Origin: Citrobacter sp. MGH106 | GTDB lineage: Bacteria; Pseudomonadota; Gammaproteobacteria; Enterobacterales; Enterobacteriaceae | Assembly (NCBI RefSeq): GCF_001037495.1 | Contig: NZ_KQ089822.1 | Coordinates: 1,674,001-1,738,000 of the forward strand | Direction: 5' to 3' | DNA length: 64,000 nt | In this document: positions 54,641-64,000 of the stretch, piece after piece | Layout of the letters: each line of letters opens with the position of its first letter | Numbering within the stretch: the first letter of the stretch is position 1 | Translations under genes and position numbers: made by a program | Notes under the pieces: model-generated | Told to the model about the DNA's origin: nothing | Databases searched by the model: none | The model's input: the letters and a program-made list of their open reading frames with translations, nothing else

Positions 54641-57600
54641 ATGGCTACCTTGCGAGAACTGATTATTAAAGTATCCGCAAATTCACAATCTTTCCAGACA
54701 GAAATTTCTCGCGCTTCACGTATGGGGCAGGATTATTACAAAACCATGCAGAATGGTGGTCGTCAGGCGGCCTCTGCATCAAGAGAGACGCAGAGAGCTC
54801 TGGCAGAAGTAACAAACCAACTTAATTCTGCAAAATCCTCTGCGATGGGGCTTGCTGGTGCTTTCGCTGGTGCATACGCCACCGGGCACCTGATATCCCT
54901 TGCGGATGAATGGAGTTCGGTTAATGCACGATTGAAACAGGCCTCTCAATCAACTGATGACTTCAACCAGTCACAACGCTCTCTGATGGATATTAGCCAG
55001 CGAACAGGAACCACATTTTCAGATAACGCAAACCTGTTTGCTCGCTCAGCTGCATCAATGCGTGAATTCGGCTATAGCTCCGAAGAAGTATTAAATGTTA
55101 CTGAGGCTATTTCTACCGGATTGAAGCTTTCTGGCGCAAGCACAGCAGAGGCGAGTTCTGTTATTACCCAATTCAGCCAGGCACTATCTCAGGGGGTTTT
55201 ACGTGGTGAGGAATTTAACTCAGTTAATGAGAATGGCGATCGTGTTATCAGGGCTCTTGCCTCTGGGATGGGGGTCGCTAGAAAAGACTTAAAAGCAATG
55301 GCTGATGCAGGTCAACTTACTGCTGACAAGGTTGTTCCGGCATTAATCAGCCAGCTCGGATCACTTCGTGAAGAATACAACGCAATGCCGCAGACTGTAT
55401 CTGCGGCAACAACAAAAATTGAAAACGCTTTTATGGCATGGGTTGGCGGCGCAAATGAAGCAAGTGGTGTTAGCCGGACATTGACAGGCGCATTAAATGG
55501 GATTGCAGATAATATTGATGAAGTTGCAACTGCCGCAGGTGTTCTTGTTGCTGTTGGCGCAGCGCGATGGTTTGGAGACATGGCATCAGGAGCGTTTTCA
55601 GCAACATCAGGGTTATTAAATGCAGCAAAGAGTGAGATTGCGCTTGCTGAAGCGCAAGTTAGAGGTACTCAAATATCCACGGCTCGCGCTCGTGCAGCTG
55701 TGTATCGGGCACAACAAGCTTTAATTGCTACCAGGGGAACTGATGCTCAGGCAGCAGCGGAGAAAAGGTTATCTGATGCTCAAGCATCATTAACCAGAAA
55801 TATTTCGGCAAGGACCGCAGCGCAGGAAGCCCTAAATAATGTGACATCATTAGGCTCTCGGTTGATGGGGGGCGCTCTTGGGTTGGTTGGCGGGATTCCT
55901 GGTTTGGTTATGCTGGGAGCTGGTGCATGGTACACCATGTATCAGAATCAGGAGCAAGCTCGCCGATCCGCACAAGACTATGCAAATACTATTGATCAGA
56001 TACGCTCTAAAACAAAAACCATGTCATTACCTGAGGCTTCAGATAATGAAGCCAAGACCAGGCAGGCATTAGACGAGCAAAACCGACTTATTGATGAGCA
56101 GGCAAAAAAGGTTAGGCAGTTACGGGAAGAAATTTCCGGTTACCAGCACATGTTGGCTAACCCTGGTCCTACAGTTGCAGGTTACATGGTTAACCATCTT
56201 AAGAGCATAGATGATGCTACTCGAGGTCTTTCTGATGCCACTAATGCTTTAGCTATTGAGCAAGAACGCCTGGCACAGATGCAGGCCAAATCGCAGTCTA
56301 TTCAGGAGGTTCTTGAGGGGGTAGAGCATCGTCGTATTGCGCTTATACGTCAGCAGGCAGCAGAACAGAATTCAGCCTATCAGTCATTATTAATTATGAA
56401 CGGCCAGCATACAGAGTTTAACCGTCTGCTAGGGTTGGGAAATGCACTGCTTATGTCTCGTCAGGGACTGGTTAACTCTCCGTTAAGATCACCTCAGGCT
56501 GACCTTAATACTAAACAGGTGGATGCGATTGAAAAAAGTAGGCGTGAACTTGAATTATCTCGCCGTAAAGGTGAGGAGAGAGAACGCTTACGATTAAGTT
56601 ATTCTGCTGATGATCTTGGCTTCGCTTCTAATGACCCTCGTTATCAGACCAGCCGTCAGGAGTTAATTAACAATGGCTTAGAAGAGTGGCGGAATAATCA
56701 GGCTAACAAGCCGAAAGCAAAAGGTGGAAAAACAGAAGCCGAAAAAACAGCGGATACTTACGACAAACTCATTAAGCAGCAGAAAGAGCAAATCGCTCTG
56801 GCTGGTCAGAATACCGAACTGGCAAAACTGAAATATCAGGTTAGTCTGGGTGAACTTACTTCCCTCACGGAAGCGCAAAAACAAACCCTGTTGCAGAATG
56901 CCGCGTTGATTGATCAGCAGAAAATCCGCGAACAATTAGCGGCGTATGAAGCCAACCTCGCTGACTCAAACGCCAGCGCGCGAGCATCTAACCAAGCAGA
57001 ACTTACCGGATATGGACAGGGAAGCCGAATGCGTGAACGGATGCAGGAAATGCTGCGTATCCGGGAAGAGTTTCAGCAAAAGAACGTTGATCTGCAGCGG
57101 CAGTACCAGTCAGGTGATATTTCTGAAGATCTATACCGTCAGGAACTTGCACTGAATAAACGTTATCTCGATGAAAGGTTACGAGATCAGGAATCTTACT
57201 ACTCAGCCTCTGATGCCCAGCGCAGTGACTGGACAACGGGTATGCGTGAAGGTTTTGCGAACTGGGCTGACACTGCTTCTGATTACGCATCTCAGTCCGC
57301 TGACCTGGTGAATAACGCAATGTCCGGGCTGGTGGGTAATATTTCTGATGCACTGGCCGGTAATAAGGTTGACTGGGAAGACTGGGCTAGTTCGGTGCTT
57401 CAGTCTATGCAGAAAATTATCCTCAATGCGATGCTGGTGGATTCTTTGCGCTCAGCCAGTAACAGCGGTTTTTTCAGTTCGATCGGCGGCATGTTTGGGG
57501 CGGGGGCTGGCGCTGCATCTGGCAGCACTCCTTCTGGCGCTTATAACTCTGCCGCATCTGGCATAAAGCTGAATGCAAAAGGTGGTGCATATGCCTCTGA

Positions 57601-57952
57601 AAGTCTGAGCGCTTACAGCAACAGCATTGTTAACACACCGACATATTTTGCTTTTGCAAAAGGTGCTGGGCTTATGGGGGAGGCGGGGCCGGAAGCCATT
57701 ATGCCACTGACACGATCAGCTGATGGTTCGTTGGGGGTTCGCATGGTTGGCAGTCAGCCAGCAGCGACTGGTAATGGAGAAATTCACATCACCCAGCATT
57801 TCAATATTTCAGGTAATGGAGATGCTGCGCTTCAACAAGCCATGGAAGAGGCGGCAAGAAAAGGAGCTAATGATGGCGCAAAACAGGCTCGTCAGGCAAT
57901 GCTCGAAGATTTTTCTAATCGTGGACAGGGTAGGCGACTACTTGGTGTATAA
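54641..57952 (+). CDS. Tape measure protein
   Basis: A 1103-residue protein that sets tail length. The N-terminal part (ATLRELIIKVSANSQSFQTEISRASRMG) is the tape measure N-terminal domain and TGTTFSDNANLFARSAASM lies in the conserved core. Hydrophobic stretches occur near 410-430 (LMGGALGLVGGIPGLVMLGAGAW), with long coiled coils (about 340-390, 450-560, 700-860). The lambda gpH-like C-terminal region follows (about 860-1103; contains GLMGEAGPEAIMPL). At about 0.15 nm per residue the tail should be about 150-165 nm long. Confidence 0.94.
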   Translation: MATLRELIIKVSANSQSFQTEISRASRMGQDYYKTMQNGGRQAASASRETQRALAEVTNQLNSAKSSAMGLAGAFAGAYATGHLISLADEWSSVNARLKQASQSTDDFNQSQRSLMDISQRTGTTFSDNANLFARSAASMREFGYSSEEVLNVTEAISTGLKLSGASTAEASSVITQFSQALSQGVLRGEEFNSVNENGDRVIRALASGMGVARKDLKAMADAGQLTADKVVPALISQLGSLREEYNAMPQTVSAATTKIENAFMAWVGGANEASGVSRTLTGALNGIADNIDEVATAAGVLVAVGAARWFGDMASGAFSATSGLLNAAKSEIALAEAQVRGTQISTARARAAVYRAQQALIATRGTDAQAAAEKRLSDAQASLTRNISARTAAQEALNNVTSLGSRLMGGALGLVGGIPGLVMLGAGAWYTMYQNQEQARRSAQDYANTIDQIRSKTKTMSLPEASDNEAKTRQALDEQNRLIDEQAKKVRQLREEISGYQHMLANPGPTVAGYMVNHLKSIDDATRGLSDATNALAIEQERLAQMQAKSQSIQEVLEGVEHRRIALIRQQAAEQNSAYQSLLIMNGQHTEFNRLLGLGNALLMSRQGLVNSPLRSPQADLNTKQVDAIEKSRRELELSRRKGEERERLRLSYSADDLGFASNDPRYQTSRQELINNGLEEWRNNQANKPKAKGGKTEAEKTADTYDKLIKQQKEQIALAGQNTELAKLKYQVSLGELTSLTEAQKQTLLQNAALIDQQKIREQLAAYEANLADSNASARASNQAELTGYGQGSRMRERMQEMLRIREEFQQKNVDLQRQYQSGDISEDLYRQELALNKRYLDERLRDQESYYSASDAQRSDWTTGMREGFANWADTASDYASQSADLVNNAMSGLVGNISDALAGNKVDWEDWASSVLQSMQKIILNAMLVDSLRSASNSGFFSSIGGMFGAGAGAASGSTPSGAYNSAASGIKLNAKGGAYASESLSAYSNSIVNTPTYFAFAKGAGLMGEAGPEAIMPLTRSADGSLGVRMVGSQPAATGNGEIHITQHFNISGNGDAALQQAMEEAARKGANDGAKQARQAMLEDFSNRGQGRRLLGV

Positions 57953-57966
57953 GACGGGAGTGAAGT

Positions 57967-58560
57967 ATGGCTGCACTTGAATGGCCCGAAGATGTCTGTC
58001 CTGCATCGCTGACCTGGCGACCAGAGAGTAACACCAAAACCTTTCGTTCCCCCTTCAATGGATCATCACAAACCGCACGCTTCCCAGGTACTCGCTGGGT
58101 ATGTTCCCTGACTTTTAATAACCTTACTGACGAAAAATCCAGGCGTATTGATGCCCTGGTGGCTTCCCTTGATGGCGAATATGGAAGGGTAAAAGTCCGT
58201 GACTGGGGGAGAAGTGGCAGAGCGCCTGCTGGTGCGCCCGTTGTTGATGGTGCTAATCAGACAGGAGTCCAGCTTCAGAGTAAGGGCTGGACGCCGGGAA
58301 CAGTTGTGCTCAGACAGGGCGATTATTTCACTGTTAACGATGAACTGAAGATGGTTACAGCCGACGTGACGAGCGCGGCGAACGGTACCGCAATAATTGT
58401 ATTTGCCCCGATGATGCGCAGCTCGCCACCTGCTAATGCTGCCATTGAAGTTGCGAAACCCTACGGTATTTTCAAACTGAAGGATAACCAGCAGGGCGCC
58501 GGTAACCGTGTGCCGGGTGTTTTTACCAGCTATACCCTGGAACTTGAGGAGGCATTTTAA
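57967..58560 (+). CDS. Minor tail protein following the tape measure
   Basis: A 197-residue protein (MAALEWPEDVCPASLTWRP...). The place between tape measure and tail tip is that of lambda gpM or a distal-tail hub protein. Conserved look: FPGTRWVCSLTFNNL and GYRRVKVRDWGRSG-like RVKVRDWG. No enzymatic motif. The stop overlaps the next start by one base. Confidence 0.75.
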   Translation: MAALEWPEDVCPASLTWRPESNTKTFRSPFNGSSQTARFPGTRWVCSLTFNNLTDEKSRRIDALVASLDGEYGRVKVRDWGRSGRAPAGAPVVDGANQTGVQLQSKGWTPGTVVLRQGDYFTVNDELKMVTADVTSAANGTAIIVFAPMMRSSPPANAAIEVAKPYGIFKLKDNQQGAGNRVPGVFTSYTLELEEAF

Positions 58561-59144
58561 TGCTGTTTTCCCCCTTTTCTGATTCGATGGTGGACTGGTT
58601 ATCCCGCGACAGGGTGACGGTCGCGATCGCCGCCAATATTCAGTTTGAATCCGGCACCGTCTATGTGCATTCCGGTACCGGTACACTGGTTCTTGGTGGT
58701 CATGTCTATTACGGCATGGGGCGCATGGGTTCTGTTGATGATGCCAGTGAAACCAGCACGACCAGCCCGACTCAGGTCAAAATGACCCTCTCAGGTCTGG
58801 ATATGGCCCTCTTTGCCACCACGCTGAATGAGCGATGTGTGGGTAGAAATGCTGAAATCTATCTGGTGGCCATGGATGATAACGGCGTTGTCCAGGTTGC
58901 TGATCTCCTGTTCAAGGGGAAGGTGTCCAGTACGGGGGCGACAGCCGGAGAGACGAACGCCCTGCAATACACCCTCAGTAATATTTTTGAAGACTGGCAA
59001 CGTCCTTTTCCCGATCGCTATACCGATGAATCGCAACAGGCCGCTTATCCCGGCGATCACATATTCCGTTATGTGGCGCAGATGGCTGAACGTTCAATTT
59101 ACTGGGGCAATAAAAAAGATGCACCAGGATTTACCTATAAGTGA
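58560..59144 (+). CDS. Minor tail protein (tail-tip module)
   Basis: A 194-residue protein, MLFSPFSDSMVDWLSRDRVTVAIAANIQF, in the place of lambda gpL-type tail-tip proteins. It has beta-rich character, a VYYGMGRMGSVDDASETSTTSP loop region and no Cys cluster. Function is inferred from place only. Confidence 0.72.
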   Translation: MLFSPFSDSMVDWLSRDRVTVAIAANIQFESGTVYVHSGTGTLVLGGHVYYGMGRMGSVDDASETSTTSPTQVKMTLSGLDMALFATTLNERCVGRNAEIYLVAMDDNGVVQVADLLFKGKVSSTGATAGETNALQYTLSNIFEDWQRPFPDRYTDESQQAAYPGDHIFRYVAQMAERSIYWGNKKDAPGFTYK

Positions 59145-59150
59145 GGAAGC

Positions 59151-59549
59151 ATGAAGCATCCGGACTGGCATAACAGATTAATCACCGTGATAAGGGCCGC
59201 TGAAAAGCGGCCTTTTTTATGGGGTAGTCATGACTGCTGCCTGTTCGCGGCTGACTGTGCTCAGGCCATGTGCGGCGAGGATTTTGCGGCGGCCTGGCGC
59301 GGAACCTACGACAGCGAACATGGGGCAAAAAAGGCGATATTGTGCGGTGGCGGCTCGCTTGAAAAGGTGCTGGCCCGGTATCTCGATGAAGTACCGGTGA
59401 AGCTGGCGCAGCGTGGTGATGTTGCCGTTGTTGAAAATGCGGGATCGCGGTGTGCCGGGGTGGTGTATTCCGGCGTTGTATGGGTGCCTGGCGAAAATGG
59501 TCTTGTCAGTCTGCGGGTTAAGCCGCTGAGTGTCTGGAGGGTGCGTTAA
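59151..59549 (+). CDS. NlpC/P60-like tail assembly peptidase
   Basis: A 132-residue protein in the place of lambda gpK. The catalytic Cys lies in WGSHDCCLFAADCAQAM (about 28-34), with a later AQRGDVAVVE segment, both typical of the short NlpC/P60-like tail proteins (DUF6950 type). It may cut peptidoglycan at infection or process tail proteins. The stop overlaps the J start by one base. Confidence 0.78.
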   Translation: MKHPDWHNRLITVIRAAEKRPFLWGSHDCCLFAADCAQAMCGEDFAAAWRGTYDSEHGAKKAILCGGGSLEKVLARYLDEVPVKLAQRGDVAVVENAGSRCAGVVYSGVVWVPGENGLVSLRVKPLSVWRVR

Positions 59550-62269
59550 TGCCTGCTGCTATTCCTATCATTGCGACCGTCGCTGCAGGTGCTGCCGCCT
59601 CATATCAGTATTACGGGATTGCAATGGCTATCACCGTGGCCGCTCAGGTGGCAACTCAGGCACTGACCAAAAAACCATCACTGGATTCATACCGTGACAC
59701 ATCGGAACGTAAACAGGTCCTTCGTGCCGCAGCCAGCGCCAAAACGGTTGTTTATGGTCACACCACGACAGCGGGAACATTGTTCTTTTCAGAAGAAGAG
59801 TCGGGGCAACAGGATGACGGTGAAATGCTACACCTGGCTGTTGCTCTGGCAGGTCACTCATTATCAAGTATTGGAACCGTCTGGCTGGGTGACGAACCGA
59901 TCAGCAGTTTTCCGGAACATGCGTCTTTTGAACTGCATACCAATCGCCAGACCGTAGATCCGTACATGCTGGCAAACTGTCCGTCATGGAAAGAAGACAT
60001 GATCGGAAAGGGGATCACCTGGCTGCGTGTGTCTCTCAAATTCAGCGCAGAAAAATTCCCGTCAGGCATCCCGAATATCAAGATCGAAAAGTACGGGCGT
60101 GCCGTTTATGACCCGCGTACCGGGTTGACGGGTTACAGCAATAACGCGGCGCTGGTTATCCTGGACTATTACCGCAATTACCTGAAAGTGCCCGACACCG
60201 ATATTCTCTGGGACCAGTTTCAGGAAGCGGCGAACATCTGTGATGAGGATGTGATTACTGGCGGTAATACCGTTGAGAAGCGTTATACGATTAACGGTGA
60301 GTTCGATCTCAGTGAAAACAAAGTCAGTATTCTGGAAGGAATGCTGGCGGCATGCGCCGGTGATGTAACGTATACCGCTGGTAAACATGGTCTTCTGGTC
60401 GGGGCCTATTATGGTCCTGCGACAGAGGTGATCACTGAAAGCCAGCTGGCAGGTGATATCGAAATCATGCCGGAAGTCTCTCAGGCGGAACGTGTTAACA
60501 CCATCAAGGGGACATTTGTCGATCCGCAGCAGGGTTATACCGAAGCGGATTTCCCCTCAGTGTCTGTCAGTGAATGGGTGACGGAAGACGGCGTGGAAAT
60601 ATCGCAGGATATGAAACTGAGATTTGTGACATCTGAATTTCAGGCCCAGCGTCTTGCAGACGTGAAGTTAAAGCGCACCCGCATCGCCAGAACCATGAAC
60701 GTTACGTTAAACCTGAGCGGGTACCGTTACCGCCCGGGAATGTATGTGAAGGTGAATTTCCCGTCTATCGGTATCGTGAATGTTGAGATGCGGGTAACTG
60801 ACTGGAAGTTCGGTGTTCAGAATGGCGTGCAACTGACACTGAAGCAGGAAACCGCAGATGTCTGGGGCGACGCCGTTGGCAAACCGATTGAGCGACCGCC
60901 GTTCACTCAGTTGCCATCCGGCGGAGTGGCGCAGCCGCAGAACCTGAAATACACCGTGGAGGAAATCGGTCAGGTTGTACAGGGAATTTTGTCCTGGCAG
61001 AACATCGGGCAGGTTGTCTATAACAAAGTGATCATTCGCCGTAATGGTCAGATGGTCATGTCCGTCCAGGTTCCGGGGACGTTCACGCGTCTTACCGGGT
61101 TACCGAAAAATACCTACACAGCCCACGTTATTGCTGTAAACCAGATGGGGGCAGAGTCGCCAGAAGGGTATCTGGAATTCAGCATTGAAGCCCCGCCAGC
61201 ACCTTCCCATGTTGATATTGAGCAGGGCTTCTTTTCCGTCACGCTGATCCCGCGTCTGGCGGCAATTACTAATGTTTCCACACAGTTCGATTTCTGGACG
61301 TCAGGTGAAACGAAACTGCCAAATACCTCAACAGCAACCGTGGAAGGGAATGCCAGCCGCGAGGGGATGGGAACGACCTGGACCAGCAATCAGCTACAGG
61401 TTGGACATACCTACTACTGGTACATCAGAACGGTTAACGCCTTTGGTGCATCCGGGTTTATCGAAGTTCCGGCGTTGTGCTCTATGGACACAGGCGGGCT
61501 GATTGACATCATTGATGACCAGATTCAGAACTCTGATGCCTTTCAGAATATTAAGGATGGGGTTGATACTAACCTGGAAGGCATTATGGAAAATGCGCTG
61601 GCGAACCATGGAACCGTTGAGCATCAGTATCAACAATATGGTGAGGTACGCGCTGATATTCTGGTCGTAAAAACCACGGTGGCTACTGCTGAGCAGGGGC
61701 TCGCTGACTTATCCACTTATGTCCAGGCTCAAATAGGACCTGATGGCAGTCTGACCTCTGCGGTAAACCAGAAAATGACTGCGGTGGTGAACAGCGACGG
61801 AACAGCCAAAGCCTCCTACACGCTGAACATGGGTATCGTAAGAAATGGTGTTAAATACAACACGGGTTTCGGTATGTCCATCGAACCTGATGGAAACAGC
61901 TATAAATCCACGGTTGTATTTGCCGCCGATCAGTTCGGTATTTATTCCGGTAACAATCCAGGTAACTGGCAGGCTGCATTTTTCGTCTATAACGGGCAGG
62001 TATTTATTCGCAGCGCATTAATTCAGGAAGCATCCATCGATTTTGCGAAAATTACCGACTCACTTCAGTCTGCGAACTTCGTCCCCGGTGGTGGTGGACG
62101 TGGATGGAATTTACCGAAATCTGGTAGCCCAGAATTCCATGGGAAACTCTATGCTGACAGTGGTGAATTTGCATTTAACGGAGTGAATAACGTTACTCGC
62201 ATTGACGGCAATGGGATCACTGTAAATCTCTCTGGCGGTGGCAGGGTTGTCGTCGGGAGGTGGTCATAA
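59549..62269 (+). CDS. Tail tip / host specificity protein J-like
   Basis: A 906-residue central tail-tip protein. An N-terminal hydrophobic Ala-rich region (about 1-45) precedes the tail hub domain (about 50-450, with the GHSLSSIGTVWLGDEPI segment), fibronectin-like modules (about 460-650, KVIIRRNGQMVMSVQVPGTF) and a C-terminal DUF1983-type region (about 660-860, ATAEQGLADLSTYVQAQIG). The C-terminus is the likely receptor-contact part. It is shorter than lambda J (1132). Confidence 0.9.
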   Translation: MPAAIPIIATVAAGAAASYQYYGIAMAITVAAQVATQALTKKPSLDSYRDTSERKQVLRAAASAKTVVYGHTTTAGTLFFSEEESGQQDDGEMLHLAVALAGHSLSSIGTVWLGDEPISSFPEHASFELHTNRQTVDPYMLANCPSWKEDMIGKGITWLRVSLKFSAEKFPSGIPNIKIEKYGRAVYDPRTGLTGYSNNAALVILDYYRNYLKVPDTDILWDQFQEAANICDEDVITGGNTVEKRYTINGEFDLSENKVSILEGMLAACAGDVTYTAGKHGLLVGAYYGPATEVITESQLAGDIEIMPEVSQAERVNTIKGTFVDPQQGYTEADFPSVSVSEWVTEDGVEISQDMKLRFVTSEFQAQRLADVKLKRTRIARTMNVTLNLSGYRYRPGMYVKVNFPSIGIVNVEMRVTDWKFGVQNGVQLTLKQETADVWGDAVGKPIERPPFTQLPSGGVAQPQNLKYTVEEIGQVVQGILSWQNIGQVVYNKVIIRRNGQMVMSVQVPGTFTRLTGLPKNTYTAHVIAVNQMGAESPEGYLEFSIEAPPAPSHVDIEQGFFSVTLIPRLAAITNVSTQFDFWTSGETKLPNTSTATVEGNASREGMGTTWTSNQLQVGHTYYWYIRTVNAFGASGFIEVPALCSMDTGGLIDIIDDQIQNSDAFQNIKDGVDTNLEGIMENALANHGTVEHQYQQYGEVRADILVVKTTVATAEQGLADLSTYVQAQIGPDGSLTSAVNQKMTAVVNSDGTAKASYTLNMGIVRNGVKYNTGFGMSIEPDGNSYKSTVVFAADQFGIYSGNNPGNWQAAFFVYNGQVFIRSALIQEASIDFAKITDSLQSANFVPGGGGRGWNLPKSGSPEFHGKLYADSGEFAFNGVNNVTRIDGNGITVNLSGGGRVVVGRWS

Positions 62270-63213
62270 TGCCGGAAGGGATATTAATCGACTATAACGA
62301 TGGACGTCCGGTAATGGCAATTACTGCAGGGCTGCGAGCCCCCAGTTTTTGCACAACCTTCTCGGGCTGGTCATCCCAGTCAATGCAGTACCCGGTCAAT
62401 ACGCCACTTGTTCCCGGTTCACAGGTCATCGTGGTGCCCACCAATCCCATTTACATCTATTCCTTTGCTGAATTTGATGTGGCCATTATGACGGGGGTCA
62501 CCCGAAACGGGGACTCCGGGGTCATCATTGGTGCAGAAACCATCGGGGGTAAGGCCCTCACACCGGACTGGTCTGGTTATGTCATGGAGCTGCTGCCAGC
62601 AGCCACTTATAACGAAGGATTACTGGTTTCGAACTCGACTGACTTCACCGCCATATCCAACCAGGCCGCGCTGATGACCTGCGCTTATTCCGGGCGCATT
62701 ACGGTTAACGGCAGCGCTCCGCTTCCGGTGGGCGGTATTCCTTTTGGTAAATGGGATAACCCAAATGTGTCGGTGGGGTTTGATGGCGGCAACATCATCG
62801 TTCGCGATATTTCCTACACAGGGCGGGACGACGTGGCCGGAACGGCGACGATTGACCTGGTGATATTCAATCAGACAGCACCAGTCGGCGGCGACGGTAT
62901 CACGATGACCAACGCAGCAGGCCAGGTCACGTTCTCCACGCTGAAACGCCCCTTTGTATATGACCGACAAATCCAGATTACCGATGCCTTTCAGGATATT
63001 GGCGGCGGGTTTTGCCAGATAGTCTATACCGGCGTTCAGGTACGTATGCTCAGCGGATGGGGAAATATCAGAACTAAAGGCGTGGTCATGTCAGGCGGTA
63101 GCGTCAGGTCAGCCTACAACAAAGTATTTGCGGACCGCAATTCTGGCGCATGGGATATGACCCGAAACAGAAATATCGCCATGCCCATTCTTATTCTTCC
63201 GAATATGTACTGA
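62269..63213 (+). CDS. Tail protein of the DUF6453 type
   Basis: A 314-residue protein from the ATG at 62269, with GGGAGG upstream; the A of its ATG is the last base of the J stop codon. Beta-rich, Gly/Thr-rich. Such proteins lie between J and the tail fibre in many lambdoid prophages. Possibly a tail-tip or side-fibre attachment protein. Confidence 0.75.
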   Translation: MPEGILIDYNDGRPVMAITAGLRAPSFCTTFSGWSSQSMQYPVNTPLVPGSQVIVVPTNPIYIYSFAEFDVAIMTGVTRNGDSGVIIGAETIGGKALTPDWSGYVMELLPAATYNEGLLVSNSTDFTAISNQAALMTCAYSGRITVNGSAPLPVGGIPFGKWDNPNVSVGFDGGNIIVRDISYTGRDDVAGTATIDLVIFNQTAPVGGDGITMTNAAGQVTFSTLKRPFVYDRQIQITDAFQDIGGGFCQIVYTGVQVRMLSGWGNIRTKGVVMSGGSVRSAYNKVFADRNSGAWDMTRNRNIAMPILILPNMY

Positions 63214-63222
63214 GGAAAAACT

Positions 63223-64000
63223 ATGTCAGCAGGAACCTTAACCCTAACGAATAACTCTGCTGCGGTCGCAGGCAGCGGGACCGCGTTTACTACTGAGGTG
63301 GCGGCAGGAGATTTTATTGTTGTTACTGTCGGTGGTATTCCCTATACGCTCCCGGTTAAGTCCGTGGAAAGTGGTACAGGGCTGACTTTGGTTAGCAATT
63401 TCACTGGACCAACACAATCCGGCGCGGCCTGGTCTGCCGTTCCCCGCGTGGCGCTGAATATGGTTACCGCGGCGCTGGTAACCCAAAGTGCTGAAGCACT
63501 TCGTGGCCTGAACTACGACAAGCAAAACTGGCAGCAGGTATTCAGTGGTACGGGAAATATCACAGTAAAACTGCCGGATGGAAGTTCATATACAGGACCA
63601 TCATGGAAATATCTGTCTGACAATATGGCTACAAAGTCGGACGGGGCTGTACCTGTTGATCAGGGCGGCACCGGTTCTACCACTGCATCTGGCGCTCGCT
63701 CAAACCTCGATTTAGGAGATAGCGCCACTAGGAACGTTGGCACGACAGTGGGAACGGTTGCAGGTGGTGATGATTCGCGTCTGAACACCATAAATGGTAA
63801 AACCGGCGGTCAAATTAATAGTGGTGTGAATCTGGCATGGGGAACGGATGGCGTTTTCTCTCACTCTCTGGGGTTTGATGTAATCCCCGGACAGGAAGCG
63901 GCCAGACTCCGTGGGTCACGTGCTGATTTTACCGATGGTACTAACCGTGTGATCCTGAACCTTGATTCCGTTGGGAACAGGCGTACCGTGTTTTACGCCA
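63223..64000 (+). CDS. Tail fibre protein, 3' end outside the window
   Basis: The frame opens with ATG at 63223 (MSAGTLTLTNNSAAVAGSGT) after GAGGAAAAA and stays open to the window edge, giving 259 residues. The first 80 residues resemble the attachment domain of side tail fibres. The motif VPVDQGGTGSTTASGARSNL (about 144-163) is a typical tail fibre repeat. Receptor-binding parts lie beyond the window. Confidence 0.85.
   Translation, partial: MSAGTLTLTNNSAAVAGSGTAFTTEVAAGDFIVVTVGGIPYTLPVKSVESGTGLTLVSNFTGPTQSGAAWSAVPRVALNMVTAALVTQSAEALRGLNYDKQNWQQVFSGTGNITVKLPDGSSYTGPSWKYLSDNMATKSDGAVPVDQGGTGSTTASGARSNLDLGDSATRNVGTTVGTVAGGDDSRLNTINGKTGGQINSGVNLAWGTDGVFSHSLGFDVIPGQEAARLRGSRADFTDGTNRVILNLDSVGNRRTVFYA

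Overview
The window is enterobacterial chromosome followed by a prophage that runs off the right end. The host part (1 to about 25,860) has a motility and chemotaxis locus of the E. coli/Salmonella type. It carries both tar and tap (tap is present in E. coli and Citrobacter and absent from Salmonella) and also a second PBP2-like gene next to argS, as in Salmonella. It further has a symporter gene between cheW and tar, and a rhamnogalacturonide gene pair between flhE and the PBP2 gene. This mix best fits Citrobacter or a close relative. That is an inference from gene content, not a proof.

Host layout: cheA (5' end outside the window)-cheW; a CRP-site-bearing intergenic region with a reverse-strand dicarboxylate/amino-acid symporter; a sigma-28 promoter followed by tar-tap-cheR-cheB-cheY-cheZ; a BIME repeat; flhB-flhA-flhE; a rhiT-rhiN-like pair (GPH transporter plus GH105 hydrolase); a reverse PBP2 paralogue overlapping rhiN tail to tail; argS (reverse); yecM-cutC; then reverse cmoB-cmoA-yecN-yecE. 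yecE lacks its 5' end because the prophage is inserted there.

Prophage (about 25,864 to beyond 64,000): a lambdoid siphophage with an HK97-type head. Reading left from the immunity region, the PL operon carries a small gene, a C4-type antisense RNA candidate, a KpLE1-like yfdP-yfdQ-yfdR module, several small accessory genes, excisionase and integrase. The immunity region has a LexA-like CI repressor, Cro, and operators of the form TTGCG-N5-CGCAA at both PL and PR. Reading right come a YmfL/CII-like regulator, an O-like replication protein with iterons inside its gene, an adenine methylase, RusA, an antirepressor, a DUF968 protein and a Q-type antiterminator. The late region holds regulatory RNAs and accessory genes, holin/SAR-endolysin/Rz/Rz1, an HNH nuclease, a probable cos region, terminase, portal, protease, capsid, head completion and tail genes up to a tail-tip J protein and a truncated tail fibre. 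A small membrane/zinc-ribbon gene with its own promoter and terminator (a moron) sits between the tail chaperone and the tape measure.

The most interesting signals are non-coding: (1) a C4-like RNA whose loop can pair with the leader hairpin just upstream of the yfdP start; (2) two different sequences with the same two-stem fold and matching compensatory changes, each about 20 nt before a late-region start codon; (3) a promoter-to-terminator small RNA candidate on the reverse strand upstream of the holin.
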